The notes below the pieces were generated by a model. That model had not been told where the DNA came from and made no database searches. It saw only the letters and a list, made by a program, of their open reading frames with translations. From Oscillospiraceae bacterium (GTDB taxonomy: Bacteria > Bacillota > Clostridia > Oscillospirales > Oscillospiraceae), in assembly GCA_017412585.1 (NCBI GenBank), contig JAFPXK010000024.1, positions 1 to 64,000 on the forward strand: a DNA stretch of 64,000 nt, read 5' to 3'. Positions 42,350 through 50,215 of this stretch are shown one piece after another. Within the stretch, counting starts at the first letter, position 1. Each line of letters begins with the position of its first letter. The translations under genes were made by a program, and so were the position numbers.

Positions 42350-42681
42350 TTCATTCTCTCTCCGATTCCGCAGAATACCCGGTACACACGGTCAGCCCCC
42401 TTGGCAAGGGCCTGCAAAGCCGCGCCGTGGCGCTCCCGCCAGGCCCGCTCCTGCCCGTCCATGGGCACCACGCCGCAGCCCGCCTCCCGGGCGATAATCA
42501 CGGCGTCCTCCGGAAATTGCGGCATTTCCCCCTGTCGGGTCGCCGCCTCCAGATGAAAATAGCACCGTTTTCCCGGCAAAAAGCCCTCCGCCAGATCGCA
42601 GCAATCCCCATCGCAAAGGTCAAATTTTTCCTTTGCCCAGGTCAGCTTCCCCTGATATGCCCCGCCAATCACCAAAATCAT
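42346..42681 (-). CDS. Short CobU-like protein
   Basis: 111 residues. The start MILVIGGAYQGKLTWAKEKF is a CobU-like P-loop (GGAYQGKLT), and the end DAVIIAREAGCGVVPMD, ALAKGADRVYRVFCGIGERMK matches CobU C-terminal parts. The middle third, including the segment with the GMP-accepting His, is missing. It lies between cobS and cobC, with overlaps or gaps of four bases. It could be a kinase-only or regulatory paralogue of the full CobU at 43408. Confidence 0.75.
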   Translation of the reverse strand: MILVIGGAYQGKLTWAKEKFDLCDGDCCDLAEGFLPGKRCYFHLEAATRQGEMPQFPEDAVIIAREAGCGVVPMDGQERAWRERHGAALQALAKGADRVYRVFCGIGERMK

Positions 42682-42685
42682 GCCG

Positions 42686-43411
42686 TCACCTCACGCAGGT
42701 CATCACGGCCACCCCCGCCAGCTCTCCCAATGTGAGGGCAAAACCGGAAATATCGCCGCTCATGCCGTCCAACTGTTTTACGCCGTATGCCGCCCACAGC
42801 CAGTACACTGCCGCCGCTGCCAGGGGGGCATAGCTGCCCCACACCACTGCCGGCACAGCAATGGCCGCCGCCAGCATCACCGCCAGCGCCGCCGCGAAGC
42901 CGCCCCGGCCCGCCGCCATGGCGCTGTACTGACTGGTATGCATGGGCCGCAGCAGCAGCACCGCCAGCCCCGCGCAGGCCCTTGTGGCCACGGGGATCAG
43001 CAGCACGTCATACCACATGGCTTTTCCCGCCAGAAAAAAGCTCCACTGGGCCAGCGCCAGCAGCACCATGCCGATGACGGCAAAGGCCCCGCTGTGGGAA
43101 TCCTTCAAGATGCGCTGGCGGGTTGCCAGGTCCCGACGGGACAGCACCGCGTCGCACACGTCCATATACCCGTCCAGGTGAATAAACCCGGTGCAGAGCC
43201 AGGGTGCCGCCGTCAGCAGCAGCGCCGCCACGGATAACGGCAGAAAGCGGCCCAGCCACAGCGCCGCCGCCCACACGCCGCCCACGATAGCGCCAATCAG
43301 CGGCAGCGCCGCCAGCATATAGGGCCTGGCAGCTTCGTCCCACCGCTTCCAGGGGCAGGGAATGGCCAGAAACATCCCCCAGGCCATGAAAAACCCAGTG
43401 ATTGCGCTCAT
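42686..43411 (-). CDS. cobS: Adenosylcobinamide-GDP ribazoletransferase
   Basis: 241 residues, an integral membrane enzyme joining adenosylcobinamide-GDP and alpha-ribazole(-phosphate). MAWGMFLAIPCPWKRWD is the family start, and FIHLDGYMDVCDAVLSRR holds the Asp-rich catalytic motif. Several membrane helices follow, for example VIGMVLLALAQWSFFL. It overlaps cobU by four bases. Confidence 0.94.
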   Translation of the reverse strand: MSAITGFFMAWGMFLAIPCPWKRWDEAARPYMLAALPLIGAIVGGVWAAALWLGRFLPLSVAALLLTAAPWLCTGFIHLDGYMDVCDAVLSRRDLATRQRILKDSHSGAFAVIGMVLLALAQWSFFLAGKAMWYDVLLIPVATRACAGLAVLLLRPMHTSQYSAMAAGRGGFAAALAVMLAAAIAVPAVVWGSYAPLAAAAVYWLWAAYGVKQLDGMSGDISGFALTLGELAGVAVMTCVR

Positions 43412-43938
43412 ATCCTCTCCCCTTTCCAGACGTGGACAAGTCCCGCCGTTACCTCATACACGGCGTCAAACTCCGTCGCCAGCGTCCGGCAAATCTCCGC
43501 CAGACACCGGCGATACGCTTCCGTGGTCTCGTCAAAGATACATCCATCCCGCCAGATTTCGTCGCAGACGCAAACGAAATGACGGCAGCGACGGCTGATA
43601 TACAGCAAGTCCCCTGCCAGCCGCGCAGCGGCATCCGCATCCACACCGTCAGCGGTGAACATCTCGTTGCCCAGCGCCGCCGTCACGCTGTCCAGCAGCA
43701 CGGTTGCGTCCTTGACCTCCTCGGCGACAAGGCGCAGGTCTCTCCCCCGCTCCAGCGTGGTAAAGCCCCAGCCGGCCCGGTCCTCCACATGGCGGCGAAT
43801 CCGTTCCCGGTCCTCGCCGTCCACCGGCTCCATGGTGGCCCAGTAGATCATAGGCCCACCCTCCGCCAGCTTCCGGCACAGTTCCTGGGCAAGATGGCTC
43901 TTGCCGCTCTTGCTGCCGCCTAAAAGCAGAATCCTCAT
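43408..43938 (-). CDS. cobU: Bifunctional adenosylcobinamide kinase/guanylyltransferase
   Basis: 176 residues. LLLGGSKSGKSHLAQELC is the CobU P-loop; IYWATMEPVDGEDRERIRRH includes the His that accepts GMP, and LLDSVTAALGNEMF follows. The C-terminus (CVCDEIWRDGCIFDETTEAYR) departs from the usual NEVG-x-GIVP sequence, which instead appears in the short CobU-like protein two genes downstream. It overlaps cobT and cobS by four bases each. Confidence 0.92.
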   Translation of the reverse strand: MRILLLGGSKSGKSHLAQELCRKLAEGGPMIYWATMEPVDGEDRERIRRHVEDRAGWGFTTLERGRDLRLVAEEVKDATVLLDSVTAALGNEMFTADGVDADAAARLAGDLLYISRRCRHFVCVCDEIWRDGCIFDETTEAYRRCLAEICRTLATEFDAVYEVTAGLVHVWKGERI

Positions 43939-45032
43939 GGCGTCACGGTAAAGGCGTCACCCTTGCGGATGTCCGCCAGATAGTCGTCGTTGATGGCCGC
44001 CTGGGAAAAGGTGGCCATTTCGTTCATGGCGGCGCAGGCCGCCTCCAGCACCCGGAACATCACCACGCAGCCGCTGCCCTCGCCCAGCCGCATGCCCAGG
44101 CCCAGGGGCGGCACCTGCCCCAGCTCCTCCGCCGCCAGAGTATACCCGATTTCGAAAGAGGCGTGGGAGAGGAAAATCACGTCCTTTACAGCAGGGCAAA
44201 GCCGTGCCGCGCACAGCGCCGCCACGATGCTGATGTACCCATCCACCACGGCGGGCATACGATGGACGGCGCAGCCGATAAAGGCCCCGCACATAGCGGC
44301 GATATCCAGTCCGCCCACCTTGGAAACAGTGTCAAGTATATCCTCTTTACAGGGCTGATGCAGCCGAAGCGCCTCCTCAATCACCGCCTTCTTGCGGCCA
44401 AAGGCCTCATCCGTCAGTCCGCCGCCCCGGCCGCACACCTGCTCCACGGTGGCCCCGGTCAATACGGCCAGCACGGATGCACTGGTGGTGGTGTTGCCGA
44501 TGCCCATTTCACCGATGCCCACGATGTCCACGCCCTCCGCTTTGGCTCTTTCCACCGCTTCCATCCCGGCGGTCATGGCCTCCAGGGCCTGCTGCCGGGT
44601 CATTGCCGGCTCACGGGAAATATCCCCGGTACTCCATCGTACCTTGCGGTTCACCACGCCCTCCGGCGTCGGGGCGTTGATGCCCACGTCCGTCACCACC
44701 ACGCTGTCACCGAAGTGGCAGGCCGTGGCGGACATGCCGGTTTTATGCCGGGTCATATTGATGCACTGCTGCACCGTCACGCTCTGAGGCGCCGAGCTGA
44801 CCCCCTGGGCCACCACGCCGTTGTCGGCGGCAAACACCAGCACCCGGCATTTTTCCGCCCTTGGCGTCACCGTGCCCTGAATCCCCGCAAGCGCCACGGC
44901 GTAGTCCTCCAGCCGCCCCAGGCTCCCCGGGGGCTTGGCCAGCTCCGCCTGCCGCCGCCGTGCCCTGTCCATACAGTCCCGGTCGACAGGGTGGGCTGCG
45001 GCGATATAAGCCATCAGCTCCTGTTCCGTCAT
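43935..45032 (-). CDS. cobT: Nicotinate-nucleotide--dimethylbenzimidazole phosphoribosyltransferase
   Basis: 365 residues. It activates the lower-ligand base to alpha-ribazole phosphate. KPPGSLGRLEDYAVALAGIQG is the start signature; AADNGVVAQGVSSAPQSVT, GEMGIGNTTTSASVLAVLTG and the end LGLGMRLGEGSGCVVMFRVLEAA are diagnostic, the last including the catalytic Glu. The ATG 45032 is chosen because AAGGGG lies nine bases upstream; ATG 45041 is too close to that site. Confidence 0.95.
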   Translation of the reverse strand: MTEQELMAYIAAAHPVDRDCMDRARRRQAELAKPPGSLGRLEDYAVALAGIQGTVTPRAEKCRVLVFAADNGVVAQGVSSAPQSVTVQQCINMTRHKTGMSATACHFGDSVVVTDVGINAPTPEGVVNRKVRWSTGDISREPAMTRQQALEAMTAGMEAVERAKAEGVDIVGIGEMGIGNTTTSASVLAVLTGATVEQVCGRGGGLTDEAFGRKKAVIEEALRLHQPCKEDILDTVSKVGGLDIAAMCGAFIGCAVHRMPAVVDGYISIVAALCAARLCPAVKDVIFLSHASFEIGYTLAAEELGQVPPLGLGMRLGEGSGCVVMFRVLEAACAAMNEMATFSQAAINDDYLADIRKGDAFTVTP

Positions 45033-45045
45033 GCTCTTCATCCCC

Positions 45046-45336
45046 TTATGCGTGAATCCAATAAATCACATAACATTCCGTCATATCGCCCCGGTAGAGA
45101 AAAATATTCTCCCCCATCTCGATATGCCGGTCAAACAGCAGGTCCGGGATGAACAGCCGCGCCGTGGTGCGCCGCTGGCCCCGCAAGGTCAGCCCCTCCT
45201 TAGTGGGATGCTCGTGCAGCTCCGTGGCCGCCTCCTGCAAGCCGGGCAGCTGCAGCTGCACCTCCAGCCGGTGCAGGTCTTTCTCCGCATTGATATAGAT
45301 TAAATTGTCCTCATTGCAAAACCAGTTGATATTCAT
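45046..45336 (-). CDS. Unidentified 96-residue protein in the cob operon
   Basis: No family recognised. There is no signal peptide. The chain alternates hydrophobic and charged residues (MNINWFCNEDNLIYINAEKD, TARLFIPDLLFD, NIFLYRGDMTECYVIYWIHA), as in a small beta-rich fold. It lies four bases before cobT's ribosome site and about 50 bases after the exported protein, so it is probably translated in the same cobalamin-regulated transcript. Confidence 0.6.
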   Translation of the reverse strand: MNINWFCNEDNLIYINAEKDLHRLEVQLQLPGLQEAATELHEHPTKEGLTLRGQRRTTARLFIPDLLFDRHIEMGENIFLYRGDMTECYVIYWIHA

Positions 45337-45386
45337 ATAGTAACCCTCACCCTACGGTCACACTTTACGTGACTTCCGCCGCTAAA

Positions 45387-45887
45387 TCAAGCATTATTCT
45401 TTCGCAGCCGGGCAAAGCGGAATACAAATACCACCGCCAGCACCGCCACTACCGCGATCCACATCCCCACCGACGGCCGGGCCGGGTCAGAGAGGAACCG
45501 CGCCGTAGCGCCGTCAAAGCGCAGCGTATAGTCAATCACGTGGGGCTGGCTCATAGCCAATGTCTCGGCGGACACGGGAATGTCCTCGTCCAGCGTAACA
45601 GGAATCAGGAAGGTGGAATTGCCCTCCTTGTTCACCGGAAGATACCGGACGCCCTCCACCTCCATGTAGTCGTAGTGGGGACTGCTCATCACTACCTTGG
45701 CGGTGCATTTTCCGCCGAAAACGGTGATCTCGGCAGGCGACTGTACGCTTGCCTTGCCGCTGCCGCCCAGCAGCACAGCGTCCACATAGTACACACCGTC
45801 CGCCAGGGTGGTTTCCGCCGCCGCAAATACGGGCAGCAGCATCAAAACAAGGCACAGCAGGCAGGCAAATACACCGGTCTTTTTCAT
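45387..45887 (-). CDS. Exported NEAT-like beta-sandwich protein with C-terminal anchor
   Basis: 166 residues. A signal peptide (FACLLCLVLMLLPVFAAAE) precedes a beta-rich domain with DGVYYVDAVLLGGSGKAS, ITVFGGKCTAKVVMSSPHYDYM, LPVNKEGNSTFLIPV and AMSQPHVIDYTLRF. A C-terminal membrane helix (VGMWIAVVAVLAVVFVFRF) with basic tail RLRKNNA anchors it to the cell surface. The DGxYxV start and tVxxG strand pattern recall NEAT heme-binding domains, but I cannot confirm this. It sits between the CbiK lipoprotein genes and cobT under B12 control, so tetrapyrrole or metal binding is a reasonable inference. Confidence 0.72.
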   Translation of the reverse strand: MKKTGVFACLLCLVLMLLPVFAAAETTLADGVYYVDAVLLGGSGKASVQSPAEITVFGGKCTAKVVMSSPHYDYMEVEGVRYLPVNKEGNSTFLIPVTLDEDIPVSAETLAMSQPHVIDYTLRFDGATARFLSDPARPSVGMWIAVVAVLAVVFVFRFARLRKNNA

Positions 45888-45925
45888 CGTTCAGCACCTC
45901 AAATTACAAATTAGCCCTCAAATGC

Positions 45926-45971
45926 GCGAGCTCCCGCCCACACGGTGCCCGCCGTGCGCACGGAAGCTCGC
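45926..45971 (-). other. Long intergenic hairpin inside the cbiK operon
   Basis: The arms GCGAGCTTCC and GGGAGCTCGC enclose an inner GTGCGCACGGCGGGCACC structure between the two surface-protein genes. It has no T run and may act as an mRNA stabiliser or processing point. Confidence 0.5.
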
Positions 45972-45999
45972 TCTATGGGTAACACTTGGCTTGACGAAA

Positions 46000-46497
46000 T
46001 TAAGCGGCGGGCACATCCATAGGCTCCGGGTCAGACACGGACACCATATGATCATACCACACACCCTTCTTGCCAATCAAGGCGCAGGGGAAATCTTTGT
46101 CCAGATACGGCACGGGAATGTCGAACGCATTGGCCTCGTCGGTGGTGCCGTCGCTGTACTTGACCTCCTCCAGGGTGGGCTCCAGCAAAACGGCGCCCTC
46201 GGCCTGGGCCTCCTCGGCGGTGCCGGGATACAGGTTCACAATCGAAGTGCTGGCCAGCACCACGTGAAGGGTCATCTGACCGTTCTCCACTGTGAGAACG
46301 CCTTTCCCGTCCTTAGTCTCGTTGGCGTGGAACATGGTGCTATCGGTGGTAAATACGGCGGAATATACGCCATCCGGCAGAGCGGGCTCCTCCACAGCGG
46401 GCTCAGCCGTCTTCTCCCCAGAGTCGGCGGCAGAGCCGCAGGCAGCCAGCGTCAGCAGGCAAAGCACGGTCAGTGCCACAGCAATCCATCGTTTCAT
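46000..46497 (-). CDS. Lipoprotein with NEAT-like beta-rich domain
   Basis: 165 residues. The lipobox LLTLAACG places the mature protein on the outer face of the membrane, after an acidic linker. The domain has DGVYSAVFTTDSTMFHANET, VLTVENGQMTLHVVLAST, IVNLYPG and later FDIPVPYLDKDFPCALIG. Its layout (DGVYxV, tVenGqmt) parallels the neighbouring exported protein and recalls NEAT domains; similar lipoproteins occur near corrinoid or iron genes in clostridia. A metal or tetrapyrrole ligand is inferred. It lies 15 bases after cbiK. Confidence 0.72.
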   Translation of the reverse strand: MKRWIAVALTVLCLLTLAACGSAADSGEKTAEPAVEEPALPDGVYSAVFTTDSTMFHANETKDGKGVLTVENGQMTLHVVLASTSIVNLYPGTAEEAQAEGAVLLEPTLEEVKYSDGTTDEANAFDIPVPYLDKDFPCALIGKKGVWYDHMVSVSDPEPMDVPAA

Positions 46498-46512
46498 ACC
46501 GTTTTCGGCTCC

Positions 46513-47706
46513 TTACTTGGCAAGCTGCTCCATGGCAGCGGCGGTGTGGGCCACATACAGCGCCTGCACGGCGGGAATGCCGCCCATGCCGTTGATCTGC
46601 ACGTCAAAGCCCTCGAACTTGCCGGAGGCCTTGAACATGCTCAGCCAGGAATCCTCGTCCTCACCGGCCATATCGTTGTTGGCGTGATCGCCGGCCACCA
46701 CCATCAGGGGACGCAGCACCACGTGCTTATAACCGGCCTGGGCCACCTTCTCGATAATGGCCTCGCAGGCGGTATCCTCGGGCTCGCCCTCCACGGTGCC
46801 GATAAACACATTCTTGTAGCCCAGCTCGTCCATCATGGTCTGCATCTGGGAATAGGTCACCTTTGCCACGTGAGCGGTGCCGTGGCCCATGAACACGAAG
46901 GCGGTGCTCAGGCCCTCGGCGCTCTCCAGGGAGTCGAAACCACCGGCGCCCACAGCGGCGTTGACAATAGCCTCCGCAGCGGCCTTCTTGTCGGCGTTCA
47001 CCACGGTGGCGTCAGCGCCCACCTCGCCCAGCAGAGGCTCGGCAATGACCACGGACTTGAAGTTATCCTTGTAGGCTTCCACAGTCGCGGCCATCTCGTC
47101 GTACTCCGCGCCGTGCATCAGATGGGTGGGCTGCACCACCAGGTTCTCCACGCCGTTGGCCACGGCGCGGTCCAGGGCCTGGGTCATATTGTCGATCTTC
47201 TCGCCGTCACGTGCCTGGATGTGGTTGATGATGATCTGGGCCGTAAAGGCGCGGCGCACGGACCAGTCGGGATAGGCCTCCTGCAGGGCGTCCTCAATAC
47301 CCTTGATATCGTTGACGCGGCTGTCGTTGAAGGAGGTGCCGAAGGACACCACCAGCAGCTCGTTGGCACCGATGTCGTCACCGTTGCGGGGATCGTCAAA
47401 GGAGGCGTCGCCGGTGTCCAGGGCGAAATAGTCAGCCTCTTCCACCAGCTCCTTCTGCGCGTCGGTCAGAGCGTCCCACGCGGCCTTGGCGGCCTCGCAA
47501 TCCGCGTCGGTGGTCTCGGTGCGCTCCTGCACCTGGATGGCGGCAATCAGCTCGTCCACTTTGGCGGCAGCCTCCTCGTCGGACGGAGTCTCCACGGCAG
47601 GGGCCTCGTCCTCCTGCTCAGGCTGGGCGCTCTGGCCGCAGGCCGCCAGGCTCAGCACCATGCACAGCGCCAGTACCAGCGCCAGAAGGGTCTTTACGTT
47701 TTTCAT
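46513..47706 (-). CDS. cbiK: Sirohydrochlorin cobaltochelatase CbiK, lipoprotein form
   Basis: 397 residues. The first 20 or so form a lipoprotein signal (ALVLALCMVLSLAACG), followed by a Glu-rich linker with helical sequence (about 25-95). The CbiK chelatase starts at ELLVVSFGTSFNDSRVNDI, with THLMHGAEYDEM, FVFMGHGTAH (metal His) and MVVAGDHANNDMAGEDEDSW. Cytoplasmic CbiK inserts cobalt into sirohydrochlorin. Here the protein should sit outside the membrane, as in the exported CbiK of Desulfovibrio, so its true role may be heme or metal handling rather than B12 synthesis. It is the first gene after the cobalamin riboswitch. Confidence 0.88.
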   Translation of the reverse strand: MKNVKTLLALVLALCMVLSLAACGQSAQPEQEDEAPAVETPSDEEAAAKVDELIAAIQVQERTETTDADCEAAKAAWDALTDAQKELVEEADYFALDTGDASFDDPRNGDDIGANELLVVSFGTSFNDSRVNDIKGIEDALQEAYPDWSVRRAFTAQIIINHIQARDGEKIDNMTQALDRAVANGVENLVVQPTHLMHGAEYDEMAATVEAYKDNFKSVVIAEPLLGEVGADATVVNADKKAAAEAIVNAAVGAGGFDSLESAEGLSTAFVFMGHGTAHVAKVTYSQMQTMMDELGYKNVFIGTVEGEPEDTACEAIIEKVAQAGYKHVVLRPLMVVAGDHANNDMAGEDEDSWLSMFKASGKFEGFDVQINGMGGIPAVQALYVAHTAAAMEQLAK

Positions 47707-47770
47707 CTTACAAAACTTCCTTTCCTCAATGATATTTGCTATTATTTCGGTATCACGCCGGAATAAACAA

Positions 47771-47795
47771 AGAAAAAGCGGGCCTTGCAGCCCGC
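47771..47795 (-). terminator. Terminator within the cbiK riboswitch leader
   Basis: On the minus strand GCGGGC/GCCCGC followed by TTTTTC. It lies between the aptamer and cbiK and is the likely OFF switch. Confidence 0.8.
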
Positions 47796-47859
47796 AGCCA
47801 CGCCGCGCCCCCAGTCAAGGGACGCCAAGCGCCGATCTGCACAATACTCCGGAAGTCCG

Positions 47860-48056
47860 CGAAGCTGCACACGCCATGCTTCCATGGCAAGGAGGGCGCT
47901 CGTATCCTGGCTGATCGCGTCGGAGGCTTCCCCTCCCGCGGCGAAGCGCCTTCCCGGTTACCCAGTGGCATCTGCCCCGCCGCCTGCGCGAATCACAGTA
48001 ACGGCCTTGCGTGGGTCTTTCACCCAACTTCCGATCGCCGTCCCATCCCTATGTAG
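47860..48056 (-). promoter_or_regulatory. Cobalamin riboswitch upstream of cbiK
   Basis: The minus-strand leader contains GCCACTGGGTAACCGGGAAGG and the B12-box-like AGCCAGGATACGAGCGCC (47912-47895), both cobalamin aptamer hallmarks. A terminator follows at 47771-47795. Bound adenosylcobalamin should stop transcription of the cbiK-cobC operon. Confidence 0.9.
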
Positions 48057-48065
48057 TTCATTTGC

Positions 48066-48094
48066 ATCATAGCACCGGGCGCCTCTTTTGTCAA
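48066..48094 (-). promoter_or_regulatory. Promoter of the cbiK-cobC operon
   Basis: On the minus strand, TTGACA (48094-48089), 17 bases, TATGAT (48071-48066). Confidence 0.75.
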
Positions 48095-48117
48095 CACCTC
48101 CTCCTGTACGACCTATC

Positions 48118-48147
48118 TTGACAACTTCTTCCCCCACGCTGTATAAT
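48118..48147 (+). promoter_or_regulatory. Promoter of the cbiD-cbiC operon
   Basis: TTGACA (48118-48123), 18 bases, TATAAT (48142-48147). It is divergent from the cbiK promoter with 23 bases between the two -35 hexamers. Confidence 0.75.
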
Positions 48148-48164
48148 CAGCATGTCAATATAAT

Positions 48165-48318
48165 GGACAAGTAGGGTGCAATTCCCTCGCAAGTGCGTTG
48201 CCGTGACAGCCGGATGACCATGTGGCATATTCCTTTGCGGACACCGGAGGATATGAGGGCGTGACAGCGGCTGCGTTATGCCCTTACCCCGGCAGTTCGC
48301 TGTCGGGGGTTACTTATT
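48165..48318 (+). promoter_or_regulatory. Probable cobalamin riboswitch upstream of cbiD
   Basis: The leader has AGGGTGCAATTCCCT (48172-48186), the usual P3 arm pattern GGTGCAA...CC of cobalamin aptamers. TTGCCGTGACAG follows, then a B12-box-like segment CACCGGAGGATATGAGGGC (48242-48260). A hairpin CCCCGGCAG/CTGTCGGGG (48287-48308) followed by TTACTTATTTT may terminate or hide the ribosome site. The match is weaker than for the cbiK leader, but the position before cbiD supports it. Confidence 0.65.
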
Positions 48319-48320
48319 TT

Positions 48321-49463
48321 ATGGATGTATTTCGCAATATCAACGGAAAACTGTTACGCTGCGGCTACACCACCGGCTCCTGCGCTGCGGCGGCGGCCAA
48401 AGGTGCAACGGAAATGCTGCTGGGCCAGTCCCTGGTGGGCACCGTGTCCCTGGACACCCCCAAGGGCCTCCCCCTGTCGCTTATGCTGGAGGATTGCGCT
48501 TTCACGGCGTCCCAGGCCAGCTGCGCCGTCCGCAAGGACGCCGGCGACGATCCCGACGTCACCTCCGGCATCCTGGTGTACGCCACCGTCCGCAAAAGTG
48601 ACGCAAACGGCGTCACCATCGACGGCGGCCGTGGCGTGGGCCGCGTCACCAAGCCGGGGCTGGACCAACCCATAGGCGCCGCTGCCATCAACTCCACCCC
48701 CCGGCGCATGATCGCCCAGGCGGTGGAAGCCGTCTGCCATACCCACGGTTACAAAGGCGGCATGGAGGTCATCATCTCCATCCCGGAGGGCGAGGCCCTG
48801 GCCAGCCGCACCTTCAACCCCCGCATGGGCATCCGGGGCGGCATCTCCATCCTGGGCACCAGCGGCATCGTGGAGCCCATGAGCAACCAGGCCCTGGTGG
48901 ACACCATCACGCTGGAGCTGCGGCAGTTTGCCGCCTCCGGCGAGCGGCACCTGCTCCTCTCTCCCGGCAATTACGGACGGGATTTCGCCCGGGATAAACT
49001 GGGCCTGGACGTGACACACTGCGTAAGCTGCGCCAACTTCATCGGCGACGCCATCGACGCCGCCGTAAGCTGCGGCTTCCGCCATATCCTGCTCATCGGC
49101 CACATCGGCAAGCTGGTAAAGCTGGGCATCGGCCAGACCAATACCCACTCCGCCTCCGGCGACGGGCGGATGGAAACCCTTCTGGCCTGCGCCCTGCCCC
49201 ACACCGACGATATCGCCCTGCTGCGCGCCATTGCCGACTGCGCCACCACTGACGCCGCCCTGGCACTGCTGCAAGCGTCCGGGATAAAGGACGCCGTCAT
49301 GGCCACCCTGGGCGCACGCATTGAGGACACCCTTCGCCGCCGCGTCCCCTGCGACGTCACCGTGGGCTATCTCATGTTCACCAACCGCGCCGATTTAGGC
49401 GGCGTGCTGATACAAAGCGACAACGCATCGGAACTGATGCACCATTGGAGGATAGAAAAATGA
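48321..49463 (+). CDS. cbiD: Cobalt-precorrin-5B C1-methyltransferase CbiD
   Basis: 380 residues from ATG 48321; the in-frame extension upstream lies in the riboswitch. LRCGYTTGSCAAAAAKGA is the CbiD start signature, and GGISILGTSGIVEPMS follows. HILLIGHIGKLVKLG and TNTHSASGDGRME are later blocks. CbiD is specific to the anaerobic pathway, methylating C-1 of cobalt-precorrin-5B with SAM. It overlaps cbiF (ATGA) and begins an eleven-gene plus-strand operon. Confidence 0.95.
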   Translation: MDVFRNINGKLLRCGYTTGSCAAAAAKGATEMLLGQSLVGTVSLDTPKGLPLSLMLEDCAFTASQASCAVRKDAGDDPDVTSGILVYATVRKSDANGVTIDGGRGVGRVTKPGLDQPIGAAAINSTPRRMIAQAVEAVCHTHGYKGGMEVIISIPEGEALASRTFNPRMGIRGGISILGTSGIVEPMSNQALVDTITLELRQFAASGERHLLLSPGNYGRDFARDKLGLDVTHCVSCANFIGDAIDAAVSCGFRHILLIGHIGKLVKLGIGQTNTHSASGDGRMETLLACALPHTDDIALLRAIADCATTDAALALLQASGIKDAVMATLGARIEDTLRRRVPCDVTVGYLMFTNRADLGGVLIQSDNASELMHHWRIEK

Positions 49464-50215
49464 TTCATTTTGTAGGCGCCGGCAGCGGCGCGGCAGATCT
49501 CATCACGGTGCGGGGCAAAAATCTGCTGGAACAGGCGGACGTTATCATCTACGCCGGCTCTCTGGTCAACCCCGCCCTGCTGGATTGCGCCAAAGAGAAA
49601 TGCGCCATTTATAACAGCGCCACCATGACCCTGGAGGAGGTGCTGTACGTCATGCGCAAGGCGGAGGCCGAGGGCAAGACCACCGTCCGCCTCCACACCG
49701 GCGACCCCTGCCTTTACGGCGCCATCCGTGAGCAGATGGACAAGCTGGACCAGTGGCAGATCCCCTATGACTACACCCCCGGCGTGTCCAGCTTCTGCGG
49801 TGCGGCGGCGGCCCTCCGGGCGGAATACACCCTCCCCGGCGTGTCCCAGACGGTGATTATCGCCCGCATGGCGGGCCGCACCCCTGTCCCCGACAGCCAG
49901 TCCATCCGCTCCCTGGCCGCCCACGACGCCACCATGGTTATCTTCCTCAGCACCGGGCTTCTGGAGGGATTGGAACAGGAGCTGCAATCCGGCGGCCTCT
50001 CCCCCGATACTCCCGCCGCCATCGTATATAAGGCCACCTGGCCGGAGGAAAAGGTGCTGCGCTGCACCGTCGCCACCCTCCACGACACCGCCCGTGCCAA
50101 CGACGTCACCAAAACCGCCCTCATCGTGGTGGGCCGCGTCCTGGGCAGCGACTATGAATTGAGCCGTCTCTACGCCGCTGACTTCTCCACCGAATTCCGG
50201 GAGGCCAAGCAATGA
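49460..50215 (+). CDS. cbiF: Cobalt-precorrin-4 C11-methyltransferase
   Basis: 251 residues of the SAM-dependent tetrapyrrole methylase family. HFVGAGSGAADLITVRG, ADVIIYAGSLVN and LHTGDPCLYGAI identify CbiF/CobM. The Gly-rich GAGSGA binds SAM. GGAGG within the end of cbiD supports ATG 49460. Confidence 0.95.
   Translation: MIHFVGAGSGAADLITVRGKNLLEQADVIIYAGSLVNPALLDCAKEKCAIYNSATMTLEEVLYVMRKAEAEGKTTVRLHTGDPCLYGAIREQMDKLDQWQIPYDYTPGVSSFCGAAAALRAEYTLPGVSQTVIIARMAGRTPVPDSQSIRSLAAHDATMVIFLSTGLLEGLEQELQSGGLSPDTPAAIVYKATWPEEKVLRCTVATLHDTARANDVTKTALIVVGRVLGSDYELSRLYAADFSTEFREAKQ

Noticed and set aside
42346-42681. Mini-CobU as a pseudogene
   Set aside because: The frame is intact, begins with a sound P-loop, keeps the C-terminal motif and is coupled to its neighbours by a four-base overlap with cobC.
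46513-47706. Ferrochelatase (HemH) as identity for the chelatase
   Set aside because: The THLMHGAEYDEM and GDHANNDMAGEDEDSW blocks and the cob context fit CbiK. A heme-related role for an exported CbiK remains possible.
45808-47766. 652-residue plus-strand open frame
   Set aside because: Antisense to cbiK and the lipoprotein gene, rich in His/Gly/Leu as expected from the codon pattern of the opposite strand.
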